Assembly: GCA_902789365.1 (NCBI GenBank)
Contig: CADANQ010000002.1
Location: 1 to 64,000, forward strand
Reading direction: 5' to 3'
Origin: an uncultured Eubacteriales bacterium
GTDB taxonomy: Bacteria > Bacillota > Clostridia > Christensenellales > Aristaeellaceae
Length of the DNA stretch: 64,000 bases
A model generated the notes under the pieces. It was given only the letters and a program-made list of their open reading frames with translations. It had not been told where the DNA came from and ran no database searches. Positions 55,801-64,000 of this stretch are shown one piece after another. The translations under genes and the position numbers were made by a program. The stretch's first letter is position 1; each line of letters starts with the position of its first letter.

Positions 55801-56749
55801 AATCTACCGCGCCCTGACGGAGGAATACCGCCTCCGGCGCGAACAAAACAGCCGGATCGAATCCGAAAGGGAAAACGAAGTCTTCTCCGCCCATCCGGAC
55901 ATCGAAAAAATGTGCAGGGAACGGCACATGTGGATCCTCGGCGGCATTGACGGCATCCTTAACGGCAGGGACGGCGGCGACCTGGAAAAAATGATGGAGG
56001 ACAGGAACCGGGAGATCGGCGACCGCCTCGCCGCCTGCGGCTATCCCAGGGATTATCTTGCGCCGGTCTGCCGCTGCCCGGAATGCAGGGATACCGGTTA
56101 CGTCGGGGATGTGATCCGGCGGGAGTGCGCCTGCTTTGTCAGGCGGGCCAGGGAACTGGAGGAAAACCGCCGGGAAAAAACCGCTTTCGACGGCGCTTCC
56201 TTCGATGATTTTGATTTCTCGGTATTCCCGGACGTAAAGCCGGAGGGCATGGAAATCACCCAGAGGAAATACATGAAGACGGTCGTCGGCGCCTGCCGCG
56301 CCTTTGCCGACGGATATCCCCGGGACAAACGGAACCTGATCCTCCAGGGAAACACCGGGCTCGGGAAGACCTATATCCTTAAATGCGTCGAAAAAGCGCT
56401 GTCCGATCGGGGCCTTGACACGGTCTATGTTACGGCCTACCGCCTGCTTGACGATTTGAGGAACGCGTACTTCCGTCCCGGCTCCCGGGATACCGAAAGC
56501 TTTTTCGAATGCGACCTCCTGATCGTCGACGATCTGGGCATGGAACCCCTCTTTGACAACATCACCGTGGAATTGCTTCTGAACGTCCTCAACGAAAGAA
56601 CCCTGAGGGAAAAGGGCGTCGCCGTCAGCACCAACCTGAGCCTGAACAACCTGAAGGAACGCTATACCGAGCGCTTCTTCAGCCGGCTGATGGACACGCG
56701 CGTCGCCCTGTGCATCCCCTTTTACGGCACGGACCTCCGGCTGAAATAA
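55790..56749 (+). CDS. DnaI/DnaC-type helicase loader ATPase
   Basis: 319 residues starting inside dnaD (ATG 55790, GGAGGACGGGG upstream). The N-terminal third has a zinc-binding cluster Cys96, Cys99, Cys113 and Cys115 (CRCPECRDTGY...ECAC), which in Bacillus DnaI gates interaction with DnaC helicase. Then comes an AAA+ core: Walker A GNTGLGKT at 187-194, Walker B LLIVDDLG at 243-250, sensor I VSTNLSLNNLKERY and the arginine finger region RLMDTRVALCIPF. It opens and loads the replicative helicase ring at origins or restart sites. The coupling with the DnaD-type gene mirrors the dnaB-dnaI pair of Bacillus. Confidence 0.93.
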   Translation: MNSEIYRALTEEYRLRREQNSRIESERENEVFSAHPDIEKMCRERHMWILGGIDGILNGRDGGDLEKMMEDRNREIGDRLAACGYPRDYLAPVCRCPECRDTGYVGDVIRRECACFVRRARELEENRREKTAFDGASFDDFDFSVFPDVKPEGMEITQRKYMKTVVGACRAFADGYPRDKRNLILQGNTGLGKTYILKCVEKALSDRGLDTVYVTAYRLLDDLRNAYFRPGSRDTESFFECDLLIVDDLGMEPLFDNITVELLLNVLNERTLREKGVAVSTNLSLNNLKERYTERFFSRLMDTRVALCIPFYGTDLRLK

Positions 56750-56771
56750 CCCTCCGCAAAAGCGCGGATAC

Positions 56772-56815
56772 AAAAACCTCCGGCCTCAAAGCGGGCCGGA
56801 GGTTATATTTTTATT
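56772..56815. terminator. Bidirectional terminator between dnaI and yajC
   Basis: AACCTCCGGCC (56775-56785) pairs perfectly with GGCCGGAGGTT (56794-56804). T-rich runs follow on both strands (TATTTTTATT to the right, TTTTT to the left on the minus strand), serving the converging genes. Confidence 0.9.
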
Positions 56816-56825
56816 CTGCGGAGGA

Positions 56826-57236
56826 TCAGGTGAGCTCTTCGCCGTCGTTCTTGATGCTGACATCCTCAACGCCGCGGATGGCCCAGCGCGCCACGACCAT
56901 TTCCATCCGGTCGGAGCCGACGTACAGGGTGATGGTGTCGTCCTTGATCGCCTTGATGGTGCCGTAGATGCCGCCGATGGTGGTAATCCTGTCGCCGGGC
57001 TTCAGCGCGGCCAGCATCTCCTTGACCTGCTTGTCCTTTTTGCGCTGGGGACGGATCAGCATGAAATAGAAGATCGCGACCATGGCCACCATCATCAGGA
57101 GGGTGGTGACCAAGCTTCCGACGCCCATGGCCCCCGTGGAAGCATCGGCGGTTCCTGCGGCCGCACCGGCCGCGGGCGCCGCGGCGCCGCCTTCGGCGCA
57201 GGCGGAGACGATACCGAACAGCTTATCAAAAAACAT
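56826..57236 (-). CDS. yajC: Preprotein translocase accessory subunit YajC
   Basis: 136 residues. A short N-terminal segment rich in Ala/Gly is followed by one membrane helix (about 40-61: LVTTLLMMVAMVAIFYFMLI) and the hallmark RPQRKKDKQVKEMLAALKPGDRITTIGGIYGTI. YajC associates with SecDF-YidC and the Sec translocase. The Ala/Gly-rich N-terminus of about 35 residues is longer than in the E. coli protein. secD and secF are not adjacent in this window. The gene has its own promoter (57276-57304) and ends at the bidirectional terminator. Confidence 0.93.
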   Translation of the reverse strand: MFFDKLFGIVSACAEGGAAAPAAGAAAGTADASTGAMGVGSLVTTLLMMVAMVAIFYFMLIRPQRKKDKQVKEMLAALKPGDRITTIGGIYGTIKAIKDDTITLYVGSDRMEMVVARWAIRGVEDVSIKNDGEELT

Positions 57237-57275
57237 TCTGAAGATTCCTGCCTTTCAATTTCGATTTGCCTGTCC

Positions 57276-57304
57276 ATTATACCCGGGATGCGGCATAAAG
57301 TAAA
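57276..57304 (-). promoter_or_regulatory. Promoter of yajC
   Basis: Minus strand TTTACT (57299-57304), 17-base spacer, perfect TATAAT (57276-57281), about 33 bases of leader. Confidence 0.75.
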
Positions 57305-57333
57305 GACAATTTTTTTGCCCCGGCCCGAAGAAA

Positions 57334-57368
57334 GCCCGCCGCCCCGGTCTGTTCCGGACGCGGCGGGC
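57334..57368 (-). terminator. Probable terminator after the orphan winged-helix gene
   Basis: GCCCGCCGC...CCGG pairs with CCGG...GCGGCGGGC (imperfect in the middle) on the minus strand and is followed only by TTTCTTC, so strength is uncertain. Confidence 0.5.
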
Positions 57369-57404
57369 CATGACGGTCCCATATGCGTTCTTTATGGTAT
57401 GGAA

Positions 57405-57725
57405 TCACACGGCCTCGGCGCACAGCCGGTAGCCGTAACGGTAGACGGTCTCGATGGCGGCGGCCCCCAGCTTGCGCCTGAGCCGCTGGATGTGGACGTC
57501 CACCGTACGTGTCTCGCCCATCAACTGGAAACCCCAGGCGTTTTTCAGGATCACTTCCCGGGATACGGGCTCGTCCGTATGGCTTGCCAGCTCCGTCAAA
57601 AGGCTGTATTCCTGACGGGTCAGGCAGCATTCCCGGCCGTTGATGAACACCTGTTTCCGATGAGCGTCGATGTACAGTACCTTGCGCGCATTGTTCTCGT
57701 CTCTGACAATGTACAGCTTACTCAT
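57405..57725 (-). CDS. Stand-alone OmpR/PhoB-type winged-helix regulator
   Basis: 106 residues after GAGGTGATG. The whole protein is one winged-helix DNA-binding domain: LTRQEYSLLTELASHTDEPVSREVILKNAWG, then the recognition helix and wing TRTVDVHIQRLRRKLG and a closing YRYGYRL. The usual N-terminal receiver domain with its phospho-aspartate is missing; only about 30 residues of beta-strand (YIVRDENNARKVLYIDAHRKQVF) precede the domain. It is therefore unlikely to be controlled by phosphorylation and may respond to dimerisation, a ligand or its own level. It lies 92 bases downstream of rodA in the same direction. A hairpin CCGGGGG...CCCCCG sits between them. Targets unknown. Confidence 0.87.
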   Translation of the reverse strand: MSKLYIVRDENNARKVLYIDAHRKQVFINGRECCLTRQEYSLLTELASHTDEPVSREVILKNAWGFQLMGETRTVDVHIQRLRRKLGAAAIETVYRYGYRLCAEAV

Positions 57726-57817
57726 TGTTCATCACCTCACTCATAAGACGAATGAGGCGGGGGTTTTCTTCCCCCGGAAAAAAGATTCATATTTTGTTCA
57801 TACTTGGATAAGGACGC

Positions 57818-59074
57818 TTACTTCCGGTCGTGGTTTCCCTTTTTGGGCTTCTCCCGCAGAAAGCGCTTGACCCCCTCGGATTCCGCGTAGCCTCCCGCGT
57901 TGTACATCCCGCTGGAGCCGGTCCTGGACCGGGTCACGTTGATCACCAGCGCGACGCCGATGATATTCGTCATAAAGTTGGACCCGCCGTAGGACAAAAA
58001 CGGCAGCGGAATGCCGGTGATGGGCATCAGTCCCAAACACATGGAGATGTTTTCGAACACGTGGAAAAACAGCATGCTCATGACGCCGACAATCAGCAGC
58101 TTCCCGTACGGATCCCTGGTATACCTGGCCAGGTAAAGCATGCGCAGGATGATAAACAGATATATTCCCAGAACGGCGGAAACGCCGATAAAGCCGTAGG
58201 CTTCCCCGATGGAGGACAATATGAAGTCCGTGGAGTTTTCCGGCACGCCGCCGAGCTGGGTCACGGTCCCCAGAGTGAACGCCTTCATGCCCGTCAGCTG
58301 GCCCGATCCGATGGCTTTCTGGGAATTGAGCAGCTGGTATCCGCCGCTGGACTGGTATTTGGTGGGATCCGTGAAGGCGAGCAGGCGGAGGATGCGGTAA
58401 TCCGAGGAATCGGTGATCAGCGCGTATCCGATAATCGCGGCGATGCCCAGGGCGCCCGCGGCCACGATGCCGAGCACCAGACGGATGTCGGCGCCGGAAA
58501 AATAGAGCATCAGCACAAACATGACCGCGATAACGATAACCGATCCCGTTTCACCCTGGGCCAGAACAATCACCGTGGGAATGCCGACGACAGCCGAGAT
58601 CCGGATGAATTCCCTGACGCTGGCGACGGGTTTTTCGGATTTGGAAAGGATTCGCGCCAGGGCCATCATAACCGATATCTTGGCGAATTCCGCCGGCTGG
58701 ATCGACCGTCCCAGGCCGGTATTCAGCCAGGCTCTGATGCCGTTGACCAGGGTGGTCGTAACCAGGGTGATCACAAGAAGGAAAACCACCGCAAGGTAGA
58801 TCAGCCTCGTCTGGCTGCGGAAAAGATCCAGCGGGACCGAAGACACCACCAGCAGCACGATGGGAGACGCCAGAACAAAAATGCTCTGCCACATGGAGGA
58901 CCTGGAATTGAGCACCCTGTTCAGAAGGGTGGAATCCGCGCCCAGGTCCGGGTCATAGGTCGCGGAGGAGATCATAAAGATTCCGAAGAGCGCAAGCGCG
59001 TAGACCGCGACCACAAGAAGCCAGTCAAAATGGGCCCTGTTGCGCCGTTTGAGTTCCGCGTTCGCTGCCGTCAT
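57818..59074 (-). CDS. rodA: Rod shape-determining peptidoglycan polymerase RodA
   Basis: 418 residues with about ten membrane helices. SEDS-family signatures are present: NGIRAWLNTGLGRSIQPAEFAKISVMM, AQGETGSVIVI, GSGQLTGM..., VPENSTDFILSSIGEAYGF with the catalytic-loop aspartate, and GIPLPFLSYGGSNFMTN. RodA polymerises lipid II into glycan strands and works with PBP2. The gene order mreC-mreD-mrdA-minD-rodA, with four-base overlaps, places it in the lateral-wall elongasome rather than as FtsW in division. The start overlaps the minD stop by four bases. An extra hydrophilic C-terminal tail of about 35 residues is present. Confidence 0.94.
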   Translation of the reverse strand: MTAANAELKRRNRAHFDWLLVVAVYALALFGIFMISSATYDPDLGADSTLLNRVLNSRSSMWQSIFVLASPIVLLVVSSVPLDLFRSQTRLIYLAVVFLLVITLVTTTLVNGIRAWLNTGLGRSIQPAEFAKISVMMALARILSKSEKPVASVREFIRISAVVGIPTVIVLAQGETGSVIVIAVMFVLMLYFSGADIRLVLGIVAAGALGIAAIIGYALITDSSDYRILRLLAFTDPTKYQSSGGYQLLNSQKAIGSGQLTGMKAFTLGTVTQLGGVPENSTDFILSSIGEAYGFIGVSAVLGIYLFIILRMLYLARYTRDPYGKLLIVGVMSMLFFHVFENISMCLGLMPITGIPLPFLSYGGSNFMTNIIGVALVINVTRSRTGSSGMYNAGGYAESEGVKRFLREKPKKGNHDRK

Positions 59075-59871
59075 TGTTCTTCACCCCTCCAGCGGCTGAA
59101 AAAACGGATTGCCGGGCTCATCCGAATGTTTCTGAAGGGCACGTCGGCCCCAAGCAGCCGCGAAACAGTCCGGTCATAGGCGTTTTTCACCTTCCGGTCC
59201 CCGGAATAATAAGCGCAGCGCCGGCGGAGCATGGCGGGATAAATCTCCGGGCTGTCCGGGATCACGCCCAACAGGGGCATATCCAGCGCGGATGAAATGT
59301 CCTGCGGCGCGCTGATCACGCCGGAACGCACCAGGAAGGGGTCCATCCGGTTCAGCACCAGCCAGGGGTGGTCCCTGTCGTGTTCCCGCAATACCTCGCC
59401 CGCCTTTTCGGCGTCCCTGAGGGAAATGTCGTCCGGGGTCGCCACCATGATGCATTCGTCCGCCGCGTCGATCAGTACCTTCAGGTTTCTGCCGATGCCG
59501 GCGGGACCGTCGATAATAACCGCGCCAAAGTGTTTTTTCATTTCATCGGTGATCTTTTTAACGTCCTTCGGCCTCACCTGGGACGCCCGGAGCAGCTGGG
59601 ACGTGGCCAGCAAGCTGACCCTCCCGGGACCCATCCGGTCCACGTCGTACAGCGCGTCCTCCAGCTTGCAGTTTCCCTCGCACAGGTCCATGAAATCAAA
59701 TACGACCTTGTCCTGCATGTTCATCATCAGGTCGGCGCATCTCAGCCCCACATCCCCGTCCATGACCGCGCAGGACAGGCCTCTCTCGGAAAAAGCGGCG
59801 GCAAGGGACACGGCGGTGGTGCTTTTGCCCACCCCGCCCTTGCCGGAAAGGATCAGATACGTTTTGCTCAT
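59071..59871 (-). CDS. minD: MinD-type ATPase (septum-site determination)
   Basis: 266 residues. Deviant Walker A GKGGVGKST at 10-18, switch I AVMDGDVGLRCADLMM, switch II FGAVIIDGPAGIG (DGPAG in place of the usual D-PAG-E ending) and VLNRMDP. The C-terminus MSPAIRFFSRWRGEEQ can form an amphipathic membrane-binding helix like that of MinD. MinD normally carries MinC around the membrane and is cycled by MinE or MinJ/DivIVA. The operon position between the PBP2 and rodA genes is usual in Clostridia, but minC and minE, often flanking, are absent here. It could also be a MinD-like protein for positioning other cargo. Confidence 0.85.
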   Translation of the reverse strand: MSKTYLILSGKGGVGKSTTAVSLAAAFSERGLSCAVMDGDVGLRCADLMMNMQDKVVFDFMDLCEGNCKLEDALYDVDRMGPGRVSLLATSQLLRASQVRPKDVKKITDEMKKHFGAVIIDGPAGIGRNLKVLIDAADECIMVATPDDISLRDAEKAGEVLREHDRDHPWLVLNRMDPFLVRSGVISAPQDISSALDMPLLGVIPDSPEIYPAMLRRRCAYYSGDRKVKNAYDRTVSRLLGADVPFRNIRMSPAIRFFSRWRGEEQ

Positions 59872-59881
59872 ACCCGCCTCC

Positions 59882-62467
59882 TCAGGGAGTCAGTTGGTTG
59901 CCGCCGGGCAGGACCAGGTCCTCCTCGCCCTTGTTCATCTCATCCAGATACCAGCCGATAAAGTCGCGCGCGGCCTGGGTGGCGTGAGCGCCGGCATAAC
60001 CGTTGGGGATAAAGGAGACCACGGCGATCTTCGGGTCGTCCTGAGGCGCCAGGCAGATGAACCAGGCGTTGTTCTCCACATCCAGCTTGATGCCGCCGAT
60101 GGTCACCTGGCTCGTTCCCGTTTTTCCCATGATCCATTCCGACGCCCTGTATTTCCAGTTCCTGAAATATCTGACGGCGGTACCGCCGTCGTCGACCACG
60201 CCTTCCATCCCGTCGTGGATATACGGAAGATACGGCAGCGCGTCCTCAAGGTAATTGAACAGGCTGGGTTCCTTGGCGGAAAGGATCTCGCCGTCGGGGG
60301 AAATGATGGAATCGATGATATTCACGTTCCATACGTTGCCCTTCGCCAGGGCGCCAAGGTAGCGCACCACCGCCACCGGGGTCAGAAGCGTGATGGACTG
60401 GCCGATGCCCACCTGGATCTCCTGGCTTCCGCCCCATTTGATGGTATTCAGGTAGATCCACAAATCGGACATCAGGGCCCTCTGCATGACCATGGTCCTG
60501 CTCATGTTCAGTTCGCTCATCAGTATGGGCCGCGCGTTTGTGACCCAGTAGTCGGAACCGGTCTCGATGGCCATGTCCATCAGCTGCTTGATGGCCCGGT
60601 CCAGCCGCGCCGTGTCATACTGGATGCCGTAGCTTGCGCCGTAGTTGATCAGGTGGGTCTTGATGGAGTTGGCCACGATGATGGGGGTGTCGGTCACCTG
60701 CTCCGACAGGCTGACGGTGGTATCGTACAGGTTCTGCTGGTTTCCCACGATGCTCCTGAGCTCGCCCGGAAGCTCGATGCCCGTCTTGCTGGTCAGGCCC
60801 ATTTTCGCCGCGTATTTGTACAAAAGCTGGTCCGACGCGTGCTCGCCGTTCTGCCCGTAAAGGAAGCTGGCCAGCGTATAGAAGAAGAAGTTGCAGCTGT
60901 TGGAAAGACCTTCGACGATGGTCTGGTCCCTGTGGTTCTGCGGATAATTGGTCCAGCAGGTAGGGGCTTCGTTTTCGTTTGTAGTATACACCTTGAACTT
61001 GCCGCCGTCACTGATGCGTGTGTCCACGGTGAAGCCCGTCACGGCGCTGTTGGTCAGCGCGGCGAGGCCCGTGCACATTTTAAAGATGGATCCGGGCTCG
61101 GCGCGGGTCTGGGTGGCATAGTTCATCAGCAGGTTTCTTTCGTCCATGACGATCTCCCGGGCGGAGGCGCCGCCCGCGACCATCGCGTTCAGGTCGTAGG
61201 TGGGGTACTGGGCCGAGGCCAGCAGATTGCCCGTTTCCACGTCCATGACCAGCAGAACGCCGGTGTCCGCAAGCTGGATCGGGTACCGCACCCAGTCGCG
61301 GTTCGCCATCTTTGCGCTGTTTGTCTCAAGCCAGGAACCGGACTGCACCGTGTCCTCCTGCAGCGTCCTCACCGCGTTCACGTTGGCGGCGATGGCCGTT
61401 TCCGCCACCCGCTGCATATTGACGTCCAGGGTCAGCTTGACGGTATTCCCGTCCTGCGGGGCGGTATAGCTGAGATACCGGGTGATCTTTCCGTTGGAGT
61501 CCCTTTCCACCACCCAGCTGCCCTGCCGTTCGGTGATGCAGGCGGTCAGCCAGGATTCCATGGACCATTCCACGCCGTCCAGGCCGATCTTGTCGTTGAG
61601 GGCATACCCCTGGCCCTGAAGCTCCGCATAATAGCGGGTCGCGTTCTGGATGGCCCCTGTATAGCCGATGACCGTGCAGGCCAGGTTGCCCTGGGGATAA
61701 ACGCGTTTTTCACCCACCGAAACGCTCATGCCCCTGAGGGCCAGGCTGTTTGCCTCGATGATGGTTACGGCGTCATACGGAATATCCTTCGCGATGGTGA
61801 CCGGAACCGAGTTGAACAGGTTCATCTGCATCTCATTGTAGACCGCCAGAACCCTGAGACTGTCCTCCTCCGAAACCACCGCGACCGCGTGAAGGCTCCC
61901 GTCCGCCGAATCGGCCAGGCGGTAGCGCTGGCACAGGCGCACATAGCAATCCTCCGGATCGGCATAAGCCGCGCTGGTCAGGTAATGGTTGGACCGCCAC
62001 TGCCTCTCGCGGGTGACCAGGACGCTTTCGGATACGCCGCTGCCGAAATCCAGCTCCCACAGGCCCGTTTCCGGGTTGTGGACCAGCGGGCAGGAGACCG
62101 ACAGCTGACACCCGAACTGGTCCAGGATTTTCAGAACCTCCAGGATCGCCAGGGTAAACTCCGCGTAGTCCGCGCTGGAGTTTTCGTCGCCGACCCTCTG
62201 GAACTGAAGGTCGTAGGAAATCTCCGATTTGGCGAGAATCACCGAGTTGGTATCCACAATCATCCCGCGCATGCCCTTGACCGGAATGGTCTTTGTGCCC
62301 GAGGCGTTGGCGCTTTCGGCGTAATCCTCCCCCTTGATGATCTGCAGATTATACGCTCCGTAAGCCATATAACCGAAGCAAAGCAGAACCGCCAGGCCGA
62401 AGGCAGCGAAGCGTCTCGCTGACCTTTTTTCCGGTGAAACGATTTTTTTCTTTCCGCGCCTTTTCAA
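59882..62467 (-). CDS. mrdA: Penicillin-binding protein 2 (elongation transpeptidase)
   Basis: 861 residues with a basic N-terminus, one membrane helix (about 20-42), a dimerisation/pedestal domain (about 45-330) and a transpeptidase domain. The active site is Ser460 and Lys463 in GSIFK, Ser524-Cys-Asn526 and Lys782-Thr-Gly784. It cross-links glycan strands made by RodA during side-wall growth. It is longer than E. coli PBP2 (about 630 residues); the extra length lies mainly in the pedestal and in an insertion between the SxN and KTG motifs. It overlaps mreD by four bases and ends ten bases before minD. Confidence 0.93.
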   Translation of the reverse strand: MKRRGKKKIVSPEKRSARRFAAFGLAVLLCFGYMAYGAYNLQIIKGEDYAESANASGTKTIPVKGMRGMIVDTNSVILAKSEISYDLQFQRVGDENSSADYAEFTLAILEVLKILDQFGCQLSVSCPLVHNPETGLWELDFGSGVSESVLVTRERQWRSNHYLTSAAYADPEDCYVRLCQRYRLADSADGSLHAVAVVSEEDSLRVLAVYNEMQMNLFNSVPVTIAKDIPYDAVTIIEANSLALRGMSVSVGEKRVYPQGNLACTVIGYTGAIQNATRYYAELQGQGYALNDKIGLDGVEWSMESWLTACITERQGSWVVERDSNGKITRYLSYTAPQDGNTVKLTLDVNMQRVAETAIAANVNAVRTLQEDTVQSGSWLETNSAKMANRDWVRYPIQLADTGVLLVMDVETGNLLASAQYPTYDLNAMVAGGASAREIVMDERNLLMNYATQTRAEPGSIFKMCTGLAALTNSAVTGFTVDTRISDGGKFKVYTTNENEAPTCWTNYPQNHRDQTIVEGLSNSCNFFFYTLASFLYGQNGEHASDQLLYKYAAKMGLTSKTGIELPGELRSIVGNQQNLYDTTVSLSEQVTDTPIIVANSIKTHLINYGASYGIQYDTARLDRAIKQLMDMAIETGSDYWVTNARPILMSELNMSRTMVMQRALMSDLWIYLNTIKWGGSQEIQVGIGQSITLLTPVAVVRYLGALAKGNVWNVNIIDSIISPDGEILSAKEPSLFNYLEDALPYLPYIHDGMEGVVDDGGTAVRYFRNWKYRASEWIMGKTGTSQVTIGGIKLDVENNAWFICLAPQDDPKIAVVSFIPNGYAGAHATQAARDFIGWYLDEMNKGEEDLVLPGGNQLTP

Positions 62468-63051
62468 GCCGGGCCTCCTTCCTGCACTTCGTTCGTCCGT
62501 TTTTTATACATCCCCAGCATAAACCTGACCGGCAGCGCCAGAATCAGTGAAAGCGCCGCTGTATACAGGGTCTGCAGAAGTGCTCTGAATATGTGCGAAA
62601 AAGTAATGGGGCTGCCGATCAGATATACGTATCCCAGGTTGATGATCTGCATTGACAGGCACATGCAGAACGCGCTCAGGGGGATCCTCAGAAAGGCGGG
62701 AAGATCCTCCTGCCGTTTGTTCGGATGCAGCATCTCCCTCTGCTCCCTCTGGCGGTCGGTCATATCGCAGAAAAGCTGGGCCCAGAGCATTGTCAGAAGG
62801 GGATAGCAGATGATGTAGAGCGAATCCACCATGGAAAGCATGCTCTCCATCAGGATGCCGATCACGCAGGAGGCGATGAACACGCTCTTTTTCCCGCACG
62901 AAACCATGATGACCGCAAGATAGGCGAACAGAACGGATCCGCTGACGCCTCCGATGGTCAGGTGCTGCATGACCGTCGCCTGGATCAGGTAGATCAGGAA
63001 TGCCCCGGGAATCACCGCCAGGAGCTTTTTGAAGGGATGGATGACTTTCAT
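62464..63051 (-). CDS. mreD: Rod shape-determining membrane protein MreD
   Basis: 195 residues, five to six membrane helices, starting MKVIHPFKKLLAVIPGAFLIYLIQATVMQHLTIGG. MreD sequences are poorly conserved; the call rests on length, hydrophobicity, the N-terminal pattern and the position between mreC and mrdA with four-base overlaps at both ends. MreD is an integral partner of MreC in the elongasome and regulates PBP2/RodA. Confidence 0.88.
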   Translation of the reverse strand: MKVIHPFKKLLAVIPGAFLIYLIQATVMQHLTIGGVSGSVLFAYLAVIMVSCGKKSVFIASCVIGILMESMLSMVDSLYIICYPLLTMLWAQLFCDMTDRQREQREMLHPNKRQEDLPAFLRIPLSAFCMCLSMQIINLGYVYLIGSPITFSHIFRALLQTLYTAALSLILALPVRFMLGMYKKRTNEVQEGGPA

Positions 63052-64000
63052 CGGGTTTCGTCTTCCTCTACGGTCAGGCTTCCGGGATCAAACGTGGGAG
63101 CGGGCGTCGGCGCGGGCGTCGGTTCCGGCGTGGGCGACGGGGTCGGGGTGCCGGCGATGCTCTCGGGGGGATTGTAGACCACGGTCTCGGGCAGCGGGGT
63201 CGCGTCGGGCCCGGGCGTGGGCGCCGGAGTCGGTTCGGGAGAATCGGATGGCCCGGGCGTGGGCTCCGGCGTATCCCCGGTCATGTCAACGGGCAGATCC
63301 TCTTCATTGACCGGCGGGAACACGGGAGTGGGCCGCGGGGTTTCCAGGGGAATCGGCGTCATATCGCCGTAGCCGGAACGCTGCTGGACCGGTTGGGTAT
63401 ACGGAGGCCGGTAGCGATAGACCACCACGTACTCCAGGTGCTGAAAATCGACGATGGGCTCCACCACCACATAGCTTTTGTTGTCGTCCATGCCGCGGGT
63501 GCTTTCGCGCACATGCCCGATGGGAATCCCCACGGGGAATTCAACGCCGACGCCGCTGGTCACCACCAGGTCGCCGGGGCGGGGCAGGCTGTCGTCAGGC
63601 AGGTAATACATGCGGCAGTTGGCGGTGCCGTCCACCGAAAGCGTCCCCTTGAGGCTTCCCTGGTCGCGGGTATTCTGCACCATGGCCGCCACGGTCGCGT
63701 TGCTGTCGATGACGCACAGGACGTTGCAGGTGGTCGCCTTTACATCGTAGGTATAGCCCACAAGGCCTCCGGAAAAAACCACGGCCATGTTCTCGGAAAC
63801 GCCCTGGCTGCTTCCCACGTCGATGGTCAGCACCGAAAAATAGTTCCCGGTATCATGCCCGATCACCGACGCGGAAATCGGGTTCATGTCCGTGTTGCGC
63901 TTCATTTCGTCCATCAGGTCGTAAAGCTGGTCCAGCTGGTGCTTGTATTCCTCGGCCATGGCCGCCTCGCTGGCCAGGTCGTCCATTTTTTTGAGCATTT
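63048..64000 (-). CDS. mreC: Rod shape-determining protein MreC (N-terminus outside the window)
   Basis: About 317 residues are visible; the frame is open through the right edge, so the signal/membrane segment and start are missing. The remaining part begins in the coiled coil (ASEAAMAEEYKHQLDQLYDLMDEMK) and continues into the MreC beta domains: SVIGHDTGNYFSVLTIDVGSSQGV, AVVFSGGLVGYTYDV, CNVLCVIDSNATVAAMVQ, GDLVVTSGVGVEFPVGIPIG and EYVVVYRY. After the folded part comes an extra C-terminal tail of about 115 residues rich in Pro, Thr and Glu/Asp (repeated PTPxPTP units), absent in model MreC. MreC activates PBP2 on the outer face of the membrane. Confidence 0.92.
   Translation of the reverse strand, partial: MLKKMDDLASEAAMAEEYKHQLDQLYDLMDEMKRNTDMNPISASVIGHDTGNYFSVLTIDVGSSQGVSENMAVVFSGGLVGYTYDVKATTCNVLCVIDSNATVAAMVQNTRDQGSLKGTLSVDGTANCRMYYLPDDSLPRPGDLVVTSGVGVEFPVGIPIGHVRESTRGMDDNKSYVVVEPIVDFQHLEYVVVYRYRPPYTQPVQQRSGYGDMTPIPLETPRPTPVFPPVNEEDLPVDMTGDTPEPTPGPSDSPEPTPAPTPGPDATPLPETVVYNPPESIAGTPTPSPTPEPTPAPTPAPTFDPGSLTVEEDETR

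Overview
The window looks like a piece of a GC-rich Bacillota chromosome, most likely an uncultured gut or rumen lineage of class Clostridia. The evidence is the set of Gram-positive genes (DnaD/DnaI helicase loading, FakA with an Asp23 partner, a Spo0B-type kinase, a T-box riboswitch, the yloU-fakA-recG neighbourhood), strong AGGAGG-type ribosome sites and many TTGACA/TATAAT promoters. It is nearly all core chromosome. No prophage, transposase, CRISPR array, rRNA or tRNA was seen; the only stable RNA found is tmRNA.

Layout. 1-2.05 kb: a small, less GC-rich accessory cluster (GyrI-like protein cut by the window edge, VOC protein, GrpB protein, a broken effector-domain fragment) followed by a noncoding patch with phased ATACGAT repeats. 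2.1-4.2 kb, minus strand: ssrA (tmRNA) five bases after smpB, then azlD and azlC. 4.3-11.6 kb, minus: rpoC and rpoB behind their own strong promoter and without rplJL. 12-13.6 kb, minus: a secreted transglutaminase-like protein. 13.8-20.7 kb, minus: recG, fakA, yloU (Asp23 family) and glycogen phosphorylase. 20.9-27.1 kb, plus: polA, coaE, a lytic transglycosylase, a peptide-type binding protein and nrdR. 27.1-30.9 kb, minus: gtrA and a three-gene ABC importer headed by a T-box with a UGG (Trp) specifier. 30.9-33.1 kb: a Card1-like CARF nuclease gene and a histidine phosphatase gene transcribed divergently from promoters whose -35 boxes overlap. 33.3-41.5 kb, minus: a 2718-residue surface protein with about 18 pilin-type repeats. 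41.8-45.1 kb, plus: psuK, a HAD-thymidylate kinase fusion and mnmA. 45.2-49.6 kb, minus: a Spo0B-type sensor kinase and dnaE. 49.8-56.7 kb, plus: a divergent NAD+ DNA ligase, a CtpE-like P-type ATPase, a multi-domain DnaD protein and a DnaI/DnaC-type loader. 56.8-64 kb, minus: yajC, an orphan winged-helix regulator, and the cell-elongation operon mreC-mreD-mrdA-minD-rodA (mreC cut by the window end).

How the genes work together: several blocks are coherent modules. These are trans-translation (smpB+ssrA), replication and repair (polA, dnaE, ligA-like, recG, dnaD+dnaI), lateral wall synthesis (mreCD, PBP2, RodA), and tryptophan uptake controlled by tRNA-Trp charging. The items most worth a second look are the orphan Card1-like nuclease with its interlocked divergent promoter, the giant repeat protein that lacks both a sorting motif and the expected isopeptide lysines, the HAD-TMK fusion, the DnaD protein with four tandem C-terminal modules, and the tmRNA whose tag appears to start with threonine.
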